Positions 55,123-63,444 of a stretch of 64,000 bases of DNA are shown piece after piece (the stretch's first letter is position 1; the number at the start of each line of letters is the position of its first letter). Source of the stretch: Methylocella silvestris (lineage in GTDB: Bacteria > Pseudomonadota > Alphaproteobacteria > Rhizobiales > Beijerinckiaceae); assembly GCF_002891535.1 (NCBI RefSeq), contig NZ_PDZR01000009.1:62001-126000 (forward strand), given 5' to 3'. Below the pieces are notes generated by a model. That model was not told the DNA's origin and searched no databases. It worked only from the letters and a program-made list of their open reading frames with translations. The position numbers and the translations under genes are program-made.

Positions 55123-57318
55123 TCAGGCCGATTTTAGCGCGTTGGCGTCTATCGGCAGTTTCCGCAGCCGCTTTCCAGTCGCGGCAAAAATCGCGTTGAC
55201 GACGGCGGGCGCTATCCCGGCGGTGCCAGGCTCGCCTGCTCCCCCCGGCGGTTCAGTACTTTCAATAAAATACGTCTCCATCTTGGGCGCTTCATTGATT
55301 CGGAGCAACTGGTAACTGTCGAAATTGGTCTGCTCCACACGCCCGTCCTTGAGCGTGATTCCGCCATAAAGCGCGGCCGTAATGCCAAAAATCTGGCCGC
55401 CCTCGATCTGCGCTTTCAGCGTGTTCGGGTTCACCTGCCGGCCGCAGTCGAACGCCGCGACGATGCGCGTCACCTGCACCGAGCCGTCTCCTGCAACCGC
55501 AACTTCGGCGACCTGCGCGAGATAGCTGCCGAAGGCGAAGATCAATGAGACGCCGCGGCCGGAGCCCGCCGGCAGCGGAGAACCCCACCCGGCCTTTTCC
55601 GCCGCAAGATCCAGCACGGCTTTGGCGCGCGGCGCCTTGCCAAGCAAAGCGCGGCGAAACTCGACCGGGTCTTTCTTTGCGGCCGCCGCGAGCTCGTCGA
55701 CAAACCCTTCGACCATGAAGGAATTGTGGGTCGAGCCGACGCCGCGCCACCAGCCGGTCGTCATCCCGGCGGGCGGCTCATGCCGGACATAGTCGACAAG
55801 CAGATTATCGAAGCTGTAAGGGCCGGAGCCGCCCTCGACGGCGTCGGAATCGAGGCCGTTCTTGAACAAGGGAGGCGCCCAGCGCGCCAGGATCGAGGAG
55901 CCGACGACACGGTGGCTGAAACCGGCGACGACGCCCTTGTCGTCAAGGCCCGCCGACAGAACGTCATAGTAATAAGGCCGGTAGACATCGTGCTGGATGT
56001 CTTCCTCGCGCGACCAGATCACCTTGACCGGGCCTTCGACCTGTTTGGCGATGGCCACCGCCTGCGCAATCGCGTCGACGTCGAGCCTACGGCCGAAGCC
56101 GCCGCCAATCAGATGATTGTGCACCTGCACTTTCTCGACCGGCAGGCCGAGAACCTTGGCGCTGACCGCCTGCGCCCGCGTGATCACCTGGGTGCCCGTC
56201 CAGATGTCGCAACCGTCCTTGCGCGCATGGACCGTGCAGTTCTGTGGCTCGAGCGCGGCATGGGCGAGGAAGGGCTGCTCGTAAACGGCGTCGAATTTTC
56301 GCGCCGCGCCAGCGATCGCCTTCGCCGCATCGCCGGCCTTTTCGCCGACGGCGCCGTCAAGGGTCGCCGCTTGTTTCATCTGCGCGATGAGTTCGTCCTG
56401 CGAGAATTTCGCGTTTGGACCATCGTCCCATTCGATCTCGAGCGCGGCGAGGCCTTTCTTGGCTGCCCCATAATGGTCGGCGATGACGGCGACGGCGTCG
56501 TCGAGCTTGACGATCTGGCGCACGCCTCGGACTGCCTTGGCTTTCTCGTCATTGACGCTCTTCAGCTTGCCGCCAAAGGTTGGGCAGGCGGCGACGTCAG
56601 CGAATTTCATGCCCGGAAGAATGACGTCGATGCCATATTTGGCCGAACCATTGACCTTCAGCGGCGTATCGACCCGCTTTGCCGGCGTGCCGACAAGCTT
56701 GAAATCCTTCGGATCCTTCAAAGGAACCTGATCCGGGGCCGGATAGGTCGCGGCCTTGTCTGCGAGCGCGCCATAGGCGAGCTTGCGGCCGGACGCCTTG
56801 TCGATCACCTCGCCTTTTTCGGCATGCAGAGTGGAGGGATCGACCTTCCATTCTTCCGCGGCCGCCTTGATCAGCAACGTGCGCGCCACGGCGCCCGCTG
56901 TCAGCAGCGGCTTCCAGAGCGCGCGCACGGAGGTCGAGCCGCCGGTCACCTGAAAGCCAAGCAGCGGATTGGCGTAGAGCTTGTCGTCCGGCGGCGCCTG
57001 CTCGACGCTGATCTGGTCGAGCCCGACCTCAAGCTCTTCGGCGACCAGCATCGGCATGGCGGTGAAGGTGCCCTGGCCCATCTCGACCTGCGCGACGATG
57101 ATCGCGGTCTTACCGTCGCGCCCAATGCGGACGAAGGCGTTGGGGGCGAAACCGGCGAAGGCGCCCGTCTTTGCCGCATCGGCGAGCGCGGCGCCCGGCA
57201 AATGGAAGCCGAGCAGCAGGCCGCCGCCGGCGGCGGCGCTGACCTTGATAAACTGGCGCCGCGACGGCGCCGCAGAGGCGACGGAGAAAGCGCCTGACGA
57301 TTCGATGTCGAGGAACAT
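55123..57318 (-). CDS. iorB: Molybdenum hydroxylase large subunit (IorB-type)
   Basis: A 731-aa xanthine-dehydrogenase-family subunit binding the molybdopterin cytosine dinucleotide cofactor. A Tat signal (SRRQFIKVSAAAGGGLLLGF, residues 19-38) marks export to the periplasm. VAQVEMGQGTFTAMPMLVAE, LIGGGFGRRLDVD and WWRGVGSTHNSFMVEGFVDE are cofactor-binding blocks; the C-terminal GEPGTAGIAPAVVNAIF holds the catalytic Glu. Relatives oxidise isoquinoline or aldehydes. It follows iorA by 3 bases. Substrate unknown; an aldehyde is a reasonable guess. Confidence 0.9.
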   Translation of the reverse strand: MFLDIESSGAFSVASAAPSRRQFIKVSAAAGGGLLLGFHLPGAALADAAKTGAFAGFAPNAFVRIGRDGKTAIIVAQVEMGQGTFTAMPMLVAEELEVGLDQISVEQAPPDDKLYANPLLGFQVTGGSTSVRALWKPLLTAGAVARTLLIKAAAEEWKVDPSTLHAEKGEVIDKASGRKLAYGALADKAATYPAPDQVPLKDPKDFKLVGTPAKRVDTPLKVNGSAKYGIDVILPGMKFADVAACPTFGGKLKSVNDEKAKAVRGVRQIVKLDDAVAVIADHYGAAKKGLAALEIEWDDGPNAKFSQDELIAQMKQAATLDGAVGEKAGDAAKAIAGAARKFDAVYEQPFLAHAALEPQNCTVHARKDGCDIWTGTQVITRAQAVSAKVLGLPVEKVQVHNHLIGGGFGRRLDVDAIAQAVAIAKQVEGPVKVIWSREEDIQHDVYRPYYYDVLSAGLDDKGVVAGFSHRVVGSSILARWAPPLFKNGLDSDAVEGGSGPYSFDNLLVDYVRHEPPAGMTTGWWRGVGSTHNSFMVEGFVDELAAAAKKDPVEFRRALLGKAPRAKAVLDLAAEKAGWGSPLPAGSGRGVSLIFAFGSYLAQVAEVAVAGDGSVQVTRIVAAFDCGRQVNPNTLKAQIEGGQIFGITAALYGGITLKDGRVEQTNFDSYQLLRINEAPKMETYFIESTEPPGGAGEPGTAGIAPAVVNAIFAATGKRLRKLPIDANALKSA

Positions 57319-57321
57319 GGT

Positions 57322-57801
57322 TCAGCCTCCCTGCTTTACGGCGCCGGCGTCATTGGCGGCGAGCTTGATCGCCTCGCGGATGCGGCCATAGGTGCCGCAG
57401 CGGCAGATGTTGCCTGTCATCGCGTCGTCGATATCGGAGTCCGAGGGATGCGGATTGCCGGCGAGCAGCGCCGTCGCCGACATGATCTGGCCGGACTGGC
57501 AATAGCCGCATTGCGGCGTCTCCGTCACGAGCCATGCCTTTTGGATTTTTGCTCCCGCTTCGGTCGCGCCAATCGCCTCGATGGTGGTGATCGCCGAGGC
57601 GCCGATGCTGTCGATCGGCGTGATGCAGGAGCGGATCGGATTGCCGTCCTGATGCACGGTACAGGCGCCGCAGAGCGAGACGCCGCAGCCGAATTTGGTC
57701 CCCGTCAACTGGAAAATATCGCGCAACACCCAAAGAAGCGGCGTGTCGCCATCGACGTCCGCCGTTCGTTCGTTGCCGTTGACTTTGATTGTATAGGCCA
57801 T
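57322..57801 (-). CDS. iorA: Molybdenum hydroxylase [2Fe-2S] subunit (IorA-type)
   Basis: A 159-aa electron-transfer subunit. The plant-type ferredoxin cluster is bound by Cys39, Cys44, Cys47 and Cys59 (FGCGVSLCGACTV), and the second cluster by Cys98, Cys101, Cys133 and Cys135 (CGYCQSGQ and CRCGTY). No signal peptide; in IorAB-type enzymes it is probably carried out with the Tat-tagged large subunit. GGGAG six bases before ATG 57801 decides the start against the nearer ATG at 57807. Confidence 0.93.
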   Translation of the reverse strand: MAYTIKVNGNERTADVDGDTPLLWVLRDIFQLTGTKFGCGVSLCGACTVHQDGNPIRSCITPIDSIGASAITTIEAIGATEAGAKIQKAWLVTETPQCGYCQSGQIMSATALLAGNPHPSDSDIDDAMTGNICRCGTYGRIREAIKLAANDAGAVKQGG

Positions 57802-58121
57802 GGGCATCTCCCAAAATGTCAGTGATTGCGCATCGCAGCGCTTATCGCGATCTTCGGCGCGATCGGAGCCTGGGTAGGGGCGATAACGCGCGCGGCGCCC
57901 GGCCATGCGCCGGGGCGCGACGCAGCAACGCGAAGGCGGACGCGCCATCTGCGCCGCTTTCGCTAGCTTTCATTATGATAGCTAGTTTTTGCGGCTGCGC
58001 AAATGAGACGCACCGCGGCGAGGTTCACAATTTCGCCAGACGGACGGGACGGCGAAGCGACGCCAAAAAGCATCCTTCGACACGCTGCGTCCGCGGCTCC
58101 TCGGGCTGCAGGCGGCGTCTG
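57802..58121. other. Intergenic region upstream of iorA, 320 bases
   Basis: Between iorA and the small secreted protein gene, both leftward. It must carry the iorAB promoter. A 23-base near-palindrome lies at 57963-57985 in an AT-rich pocket. Nothing coding is recognised. Confidence 0.5.
57963..57985. promoter_or_regulatory. Near-perfect palindrome upstream of iorAB
   Basis: CTAGCT and AGCTAG frame an 11-base core that is itself dyad symmetric (TCAT/ATGA); only the centre and one position per arm break the symmetry. It stands about 160 bases before iorA and is a candidate operator. Confidence 0.5.
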
Positions 58122-58418
58122 TCAGCGAAAATGAACGCCGTCGCAGCGACCGTCCTCGGTCTTGAAATAAATCGGATCGCAGGGGCTGTAATCGGCCGCG
58201 CACATCTTGACGCAGGTGCGCGCCGGCGCGGAGGCCTCGGCCTCCTCTTCCCAATCCTGCGGATCGTCCGCGGCCGGCGGCATCGGCACGACATCGGGCT
58301 CGCCCGGCGTTCCCATGAACTGGACGAAGACAATGGGGGCGTTCACGCCCTCGGCCCGCACCTCGAAAGAGGCGGCGGAGGCGACAAGGAGAAGGCTCAA
58401 AGACAGTCGACGCAGCAT
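58122..58418 (-). CDS. Small secreted acidic protein
   Basis: A 98-aa precursor: signal peptide (MLRRLSLSLLLVASAASFEV, cleavage near RAE), then an acidic Pro-rich linker (VVPMPPAADDPQDWEEEAEA) and a C-terminal segment with four Cys (CVKMCAADYSPCDP and GRCDGVHF). Unrecognised. Cys spacing suggests two disulfides or metal binding. GGAGAG precedes ATG 58418. It lies between the AcrB-type pump and iorA, same strand, but with long gaps. Confidence 0.65.
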   Translation of the reverse strand: MLRRLSLSLLLVASAASFEVRAEGVNAPIVFVQFMGTPGEPDVVPMPPAADDPQDWEEEAEASAPARTCVKMCAADYSPCDPIYFKTEDGRCDGVHFR

Positions 58419-58506
58419 GCCATGTCTCTCCACGGGGCTGCGAAAGCGCTAACCCCGGATTGTGACAAGGTCAATGCAGATCGCCGCCGGCGTTGGGCTA
58501 CGCCTG

Positions 58507-61500
58507 TCAACTTCTCGCCGGCTCTTTCGCCTCTGCCGCCTTGTGTTCGTCGCCGCGTCCGCCTAGTTCGGCGCCCGGCGGCGGCGTCTTCTTGCCGCGC
58601 AAACGTTCGAGCCGTTGCGAGATTCCGCGCACCACGACATAGAAAGTCGGAGTGAACAGAAGGCCGAACATCGTCACCCCGAGCATGCCGGCGAACACCG
58701 CCGTGCCGAGCGACTGGCGCATTTCAGCGCCGGCGCCTTCCGCCCGGGCGAGCGGCAGGACGCCGAAGATGAAGGCGAAAGAGGTCATCAGGATGGGCCG
58801 CAACCGCGTCCGCGCCGCCGACACCGCCGCATCGAAGCGGGTCTGGCCCTCCTCTTCCGCCTGCTTGGCGAATTCAACGATCAAAATCGCGTTCTTGGCG
58901 GCAAGGCCGACCAGCACCACAAGCCCGATGTCGACCAGAATATTGCGGTCGAAATCGCGCCAGGTGACGCCAACCATAGCCGCCAGAATACACATCGGCA
59001 CGATCAGAATGACCGCGAAGGGCAAAGCCCAGCTTTCGTAAAGCGCGGCGAGCAGCAAGAAGACGAAGACGACGGCAAGGCCAAAGGCCAGAACCGCTGT
59101 ATTGCCTGCGAGTTTTTCCTGCAGCGCGATTTCGGTCCATTCAAAGCCAAAGCCCTGCGGCAAGGTCTGTTTGGCGAGCGTCTCGATCGCCGCGATGCCC
59201 TGCCCGGACGAGAAGCCGCGCGCGAGCGCAACCTGCACCTCGGCCGCGGGATAGAGGTTATAGCGGGTGACACGAAACGGGCCGGTCGCGTCGTTCAGCG
59301 AGGCGACCGAGCCGATCGGCACCATATCGCCATTGGCGTTGCGCGTTTTCAGGTTGGCGACGTCGCGCGTCGTCAGCCGGTACGGGTTATCGGCCTGCGC
59401 CGTGACCTGGTAGGTGCGCCCGAGAATGTTGAAATCATTGATATAGGCCGAGCCCATATAGACGGAGAGCGTCTCGAACACGCGCGAGATCGGCACGCCA
59501 AGCAGCTCAGCCTTGGTGCGATCGATATCGGCGTAGATCTGCGGCGTCTTGGTGTTGAACAAAGTGAAGGCCTGGACGAATCCCGGATTTTGATGGATCG
59601 CCCCGACGAGGCCCCAGGTCGCGCCCTCGAGCGCCGGCAGGCCGCGGCCGGACCGGTCCTGCACATAACCCTTGAGGCCGCCGCCGGTGCCGATGCCCGG
59701 AACCGAGGGCGGCTCGAGCACGAAGGCGAAGGCGTCGGTGATGACCGCAATGTGCTGGCGCACGTCGGCCAGAATTTTGGGGGCCGTGAGCCCCGCCGGG
59801 ACTCGATCCTTGAACGGTTTCAGAGCAACGAAAATAACGCCGGTGTTGGTGGCGTTGGTGAAGGTCGCGCCGTCGAAGCCGGCAAAGACCACCGCATGTT
59901 CGACGCCAGGGCGCTGAAGAATGATGTCTGTCGCCTGCCGCAGCACCTTGTCCGTGCGGTCGAGCGAGGAGCCGGGCGGCAGCTGGAAGGCGGCGATGAG
60001 ATAGCCGCGATCGAGCTGCGGTATGAGCCCGGTCGGCGTTTTGTTCAAAATGTCGAAGGCGAGGTAGATCAGCCCGGCATAGACAATCAGCACGACGAAG
60101 CTGATTCGGACGAGCCGCGCGGTCAGCGCCCCGTAGCCGGCGCTGAGCCTTTCAAAGACCCAGTTGAAGCCGGCGAAGAACCAGCGCAGCGGCGTCGCCA
60201 GGCGATAGACCAAACCGGATTTTTTCGCGTTGTGATTGCGTTTGAGCAGAATAGCGGCCAGCGCCGGCGACAGGGTCAGCGACACGAAAGCCGAGATGAC
60301 CGTCGCGCTGGCGATGGTGATCGCGAACTGCTTGTAGAAAGCGCCTTGCAGACCGGTGATGAATGCGGTCGGGATGAACACCGCGCAGAGGACGAGGGCG
60401 ATGGCGAGAAGCGCGCCGCCCACCTCGTCCATGGTTTTGTGCGCGGCCTCTTTTGGATCGGCGCCATGTTCGAGATAGCGCTCGACATTCTCAACGACGA
60501 CGATGGCGTCGTCGACGACGATGCCGATCGCGAGCACGAGGCCGAACAGGGACAGCGTGTTGAAGGTGAGGCCGACCCCGCTCATGAACAGGAAGCAGCC
60601 GATCAGCGACACCGGAATGGCGATGACGGGGATGATCGCCGCGCGCCATGTCTGCAAAAAGACGATGACGACGAGCACGACGAGGGCGATCGCCTCATAG
60701 AGCGTATGGACGACCTCATCGACCGACTGCTGGATAAATTCGGTCGGATTATAGACAACCGTATAGTCAATGCCCGGCGGAAAATCCTTCTTCGCCGTCT
60801 CCATTGCGGCGAGCACCGAGGCCGCGGTCGCGAGCGCGTTCGAACCTGGGCGCTGGTACATGACCATCGCGGTCGCGACGTCGCGGTCGAGATAGGCGTT
60901 GACGGTATAATCCTGCGCGCCGAGCTCGACGCGGCCGATGTCGCGGATGCGAATATAGCCATCCGCGTCGGACCTCACGACAATGTCCTCGAACTGGGCC
61001 GGATCGGTCAGGCGCCCGAGGGTCTGCACAGACAGCTGGAAGGCGCCCGGCGAGGAGACGGGCGGCTGGTTGATGGCGCCCGCCGCGACCTGAAGATTGG
61101 CGGCCTGCAACGCGGCGACGACCTCGCCGGCGGTCAGGCCGCGCGCCGCGACTTTCGCGGGATCGAGCCAGATGCGCATGGCGTAATCGCGCGCGCCGAA
61201 AATATCGACGCGGCCGACGCCGTCGACGCGCGCCAGCGCATCCTTGAGGTAAAGCGTCGCATAGTTCGAAATATATTGCTGGCTGCGCGAACCGTCGGGC
61301 GAGATCAGATGCACGACCATCATCAGGTCGGGCGAGGCTTTCTGCACGGTCACGCCCTGCCGGGTCACAGGCTCGGGCAGCCTTGGCGTTGCGATGGCGA
61401 CGCGGTTCTGCACAAGCACCTGCGCCTGATCGACATTGGTGCCGGGCTTGAACGTCACATTGATCGAGAGTCTGCCGTCGCCGGTCGATTGCGAGGTGAT

Positions 61501-61737
61501 GTAGAGCATGTCGTCAACGCCGTTGACCTGCTGCTCGATCGGCGTCGCTACGGTCGCCGCGATGACTTCGGCGGAGGCGCCGGGATAGGTCGTCGTGATG
61601 TTGACCGTCGGCGGCGCAATCTCCGGATATTCGGAGACGGGCAGCGATCTTTGCGCGATGGCGCCGGCGATCGTCAGAATGATCGACAAAACCGCGGCGA
61701 AGATCGGACGGTCGATGAAGAAATGAGAAAATCGCAT
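58507..61737 (-). CDS. acrB: RND multidrug efflux permease (AcrB/HAE1)
   Basis: A 1076-aa inner-membrane pump. RFSHFFIDRPIFAAVLSIIL is the HAE1 N-terminus; GIVVDDAIVVVENVER holds the paired Asp of the proton relay, and GLAAKNAILIVEFAKQ keeps the helix-10 Lys. ANLQVAAGAINQPPVSSPGA and SRGFSSGQG-like porter segments are typical of HAE1. The C-terminal tail is short and charged. The adaptor gene lies 131 bases upstream on the same strand; no outer-membrane channel or regulator is adjacent. Confidence 0.95.
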   Translation of the reverse strand: MRFSHFFIDRPIFAAVLSIILTIAGAIAQRSLPVSEYPEIAPPTVNITTTYPGASAEVIAATVATPIEQQVNGVDDMLYITSQSTGDGRLSINVTFKPGTNVDQAQVLVQNRVAIATPRLPEPVTRQGVTVQKASPDLMMVVHLISPDGSRSQQYISNYATLYLKDALARVDGVGRVDIFGARDYAMRIWLDPAKVAARGLTAGEVVAALQAANLQVAAGAINQPPVSSPGAFQLSVQTLGRLTDPAQFEDIVVRSDADGYIRIRDIGRVELGAQDYTVNAYLDRDVATAMVMYQRPGSNALATAASVLAAMETAKKDFPPGIDYTVVYNPTEFIQQSVDEVVHTLYEAIALVVLVVIVFLQTWRAAIIPVIAIPVSLIGCFLFMSGVGLTFNTLSLFGLVLAIGIVVDDAIVVVENVERYLEHGADPKEAAHKTMDEVGGALLAIALVLCAVFIPTAFITGLQGAFYKQFAITIASATVISAFVSLTLSPALAAILLKRNHNAKKSGLVYRLATPLRWFFAGFNWVFERLSAGYGALTARLVRISFVVLIVYAGLIYLAFDILNKTPTGLIPQLDRGYLIAAFQLPPGSSLDRTDKVLRQATDIILQRPGVEHAVVFAGFDGATFTNATNTGVIFVALKPFKDRVPAGLTAPKILADVRQHIAVITDAFAFVLEPPSVPGIGTGGGLKGYVQDRSGRGLPALEGATWGLVGAIHQNPGFVQAFTLFNTKTPQIYADIDRTKAELLGVPISRVFETLSVYMGSAYINDFNILGRTYQVTAQADNPYRLTTRDVANLKTRNANGDMVPIGSVASLNDATGPFRVTRYNLYPAAEVQVALARGFSSGQGIAAIETLAKQTLPQGFGFEWTEIALQEKLAGNTAVLAFGLAVVFVFLLLAALYESWALPFAVILIVPMCILAAMVGVTWRDFDRNILVDIGLVVLVGLAAKNAILIVEFAKQAEEEGQTRFDAAVSAARTRLRPILMTSFAFIFGVLPLARAEGAGAEMRQSLGTAVFAGMLGVTMFGLLFTPTFYVVVRGISQRLERLRGKKTPPPGAELGGRGDEHKAAEAKEPARS

Positions 61738-61868
61738 GCTCGTCCTTAACCGGCGACGCCGCAGCGCTGGCGCGCGCTGTCCTGCCCCACGGCGGCGTTA
61801 TGTGCGTTCATCGTTGCAAGCGGACGGCTGAAAGCCCGCTCATCGCGTTGCGCGTTTGACCGCGCGCG

Positions 61869-63050
61869 TCAATTCGAGGCGACAGGAAAGGCGATCTCGC
61901 CTGTCTTGGGGACGACCACCGCGCCCGGCCGCACGAAGGGGTTGGCGATGCCGGCGATGATAATGCGATCGTCCGGTTTTAGCCCGGCGAGCACGACGCG
62001 AAGCCCTTCATGCATGGCGCCGAGCGTCACCGTTTTCGGGACCACCTTGTTGTCCGGACCGACCGTCATGACGATCTTGCTCGCCTGGTCCGAGACGATG
62101 GTTGCGTCGGGGATCAGCAACGCATTGATGTTGCCGCCAAAAAGACGCAGGCGGCCAAACGTGCCGGGCAGGAGAAACAGGTCCTTGTTCTCAAACACGG
62201 CGCGGCCGCGGATGGTGCCGGCGCGCGAATTCAGCTGATTGTCGACAAAATCCATGACGCCGGCGTGGCTGTGCGTCCAGTCGGTTTCATCGCCGAGGCG
62301 GACCATCACGGGGTTCTTGAATTCGCGCGAGGACGGCCGCTCCTTTGCCGTGGCAAGACGCGCATAGCGAATATAATCGGCCTCGGAGGCGTCGAACACG
62401 AAATGGATCGGATCCAGCGTGACGATGGTGGTCAGCAATGTTGTCGCCCCGGTCTGGCCGCCCTGCACCAGATTGCCGACGTCGACCTTGTGATCCGAGA
62501 CGCGTCCGGGGATCGGCGCGCGCACCTGCGTCCATTCCAGATTGAGCCTTGCGTTGCGCAGCGCGGCCTCGGCGCTGAGCTGCTGCGCCTTGGCGATGTC
62601 GAGCGCGGATTTTCTCTGATCGACGTCGCGCGAGGTAATCGCACGGCTCTCGACAAGCTGCTGCGCCCGAATAACGTCATTGGCTGCGACCTCGACCTGG
62701 GCCTTCGCCTTGGCGACGTCCGCCTGGGCGCTGTCGACGGCGATCTGATAGGGGCGCGGATCGATCACGAACAAAAGATCGCCGGTATTGACGATCTGGC
62801 CGTCAACGAAATTGATGGTGTCGACCGCGCCGGAAACGCGCGGACGCACCTCGACCTGCTGCAGCGGCTCGAACCGTCCGGTATATTCGTCCCAGCGCGG
62901 CACTGACTTTGCGAGCGGATTGGCGACGGTGACTTCCGGCGGCGGCGGCCCTTCCGCAGCCTGCGCGCCAAAGGCGCCAAACCCGCCAAGGGTTATGCTG
63001 AAGATAAGCATAAGCCGCGCGAGCGGCCTTGCCGGAGCAAAAGATCCCAT
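61869..63050 (-). CDS. acrA: RND periplasmic adaptor (AcrA-like)
   Basis: A 393-aa adaptor. The signal peptide (residues 1-32, ending GAQAA) lacks a lipobox Cys, so it is not a lipoprotein. RFEPLQQVEVRPRVSGAVDT and WTQVRAPIPGRVSDHKVDVG are the lipoyl halves around a hairpin of about 90 residues; PSSREFKNPVMVRLGDETDW is in the barrel region. ATG 63050 has GGAG upstream; the longer open frame before it is Arg-rich and non-conserved. It forms a transcription unit with the downstream acrB-like gene. Confidence 0.94.
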   Translation of the reverse strand: MGSFAPARPLARLMLIFSITLGGFGAFGAQAAEGPPPPEVTVANPLAKSVPRWDEYTGRFEPLQQVEVRPRVSGAVDTINFVDGQIVNTGDLLFVIDPRPYQIAVDSAQADVAKAKAQVEVAANDVIRAQQLVESRAITSRDVDQRKSALDIAKAQQLSAEAALRNARLNLEWTQVRAPIPGRVSDHKVDVGNLVQGGQTGATTLLTTIVTLDPIHFVFDASEADYIRYARLATAKERPSSREFKNPVMVRLGDETDWTHSHAGVMDFVDNQLNSRAGTIRGRAVFENKDLFLLPGTFGRLRLFGGNINALLIPDATIVSDQASKIVMTVGPDNKVVPKTVTLGAMHEGLRVVLAGLKPDDRIIIAGIANPFVRPGAVVVPKTGEIAFPVASN

Positions 63051-63444
63051 CAATCCAACTCCATGAGCCGTGTCCGGGCGGCGCGAGCCTTGCCGCCCGC
63101 AACGACTGACGCGCGATCCCGCGTCCGTAGGGACGCAATCTTGCCGCCCCTCAAATCGCAAACTTGATTGCAAAATGCAAGTCACCATCCGCGGGACGCG
63201 AACGCATTCCCGAGCGCTCGGTCCACGCCAATGACGTCCGCGCCTTCGGCAGGCTGACCGCCGCCTATGATATCACGCGCTATGCCAGCGCCAAGCTGTT
63301 CTGGGAAATCGGCAGGAAGACGGCGGCGCTGACGCGCTTTTTGACATCGCCGGCGGCCGCGGCGGCGGCGGCGCCGAACGCGACTTGCGCGGCCTTGCGC
63401 TGAAACGCGACGCCGGCGGGAACTCCATCCGGTCGAAAGGCGCT
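63051..63444. other. Intergenic region with catalase remnant
   Basis: 394 bases between the acrA-like gene and the gene at the right edge, both leftward. The part next to acrA must include its promoter; 63197-63423 carries a decayed catalase segment on the plus strand. No other structure was recognised. Confidence 0.6.
63197..63423 (+). pseudogene. Catalase gene fragment, frameshifted
   Basis: The frame beginning at 63197 reads RERIPERSVHAND, then AYDITRYASAKLFWEIGRKT and ALTRF, matching the conserved catalase block RERIPERVVHAKG ... HDITKYTxAKxFxxxGKxT ... VRFST around the active-site His. After about 63340 the match continues in another frame as GAERDLRGLALK, corresponding to the catalase AERDxRGFALK block. 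So about 75 codons survive with at least one frameshift; neither the start nor the rest of the gene is present. Confidence 0.8.

Noticed and set aside
58615-61749. Very long open frame (over 1000 codons) antisense to the AcrB-like gene
   Set aside because: It is a mirror of strong third-position GC bias; its translation is Arg/Asp/His-rich without domains, while the minus strand encodes a textbook RND pump.
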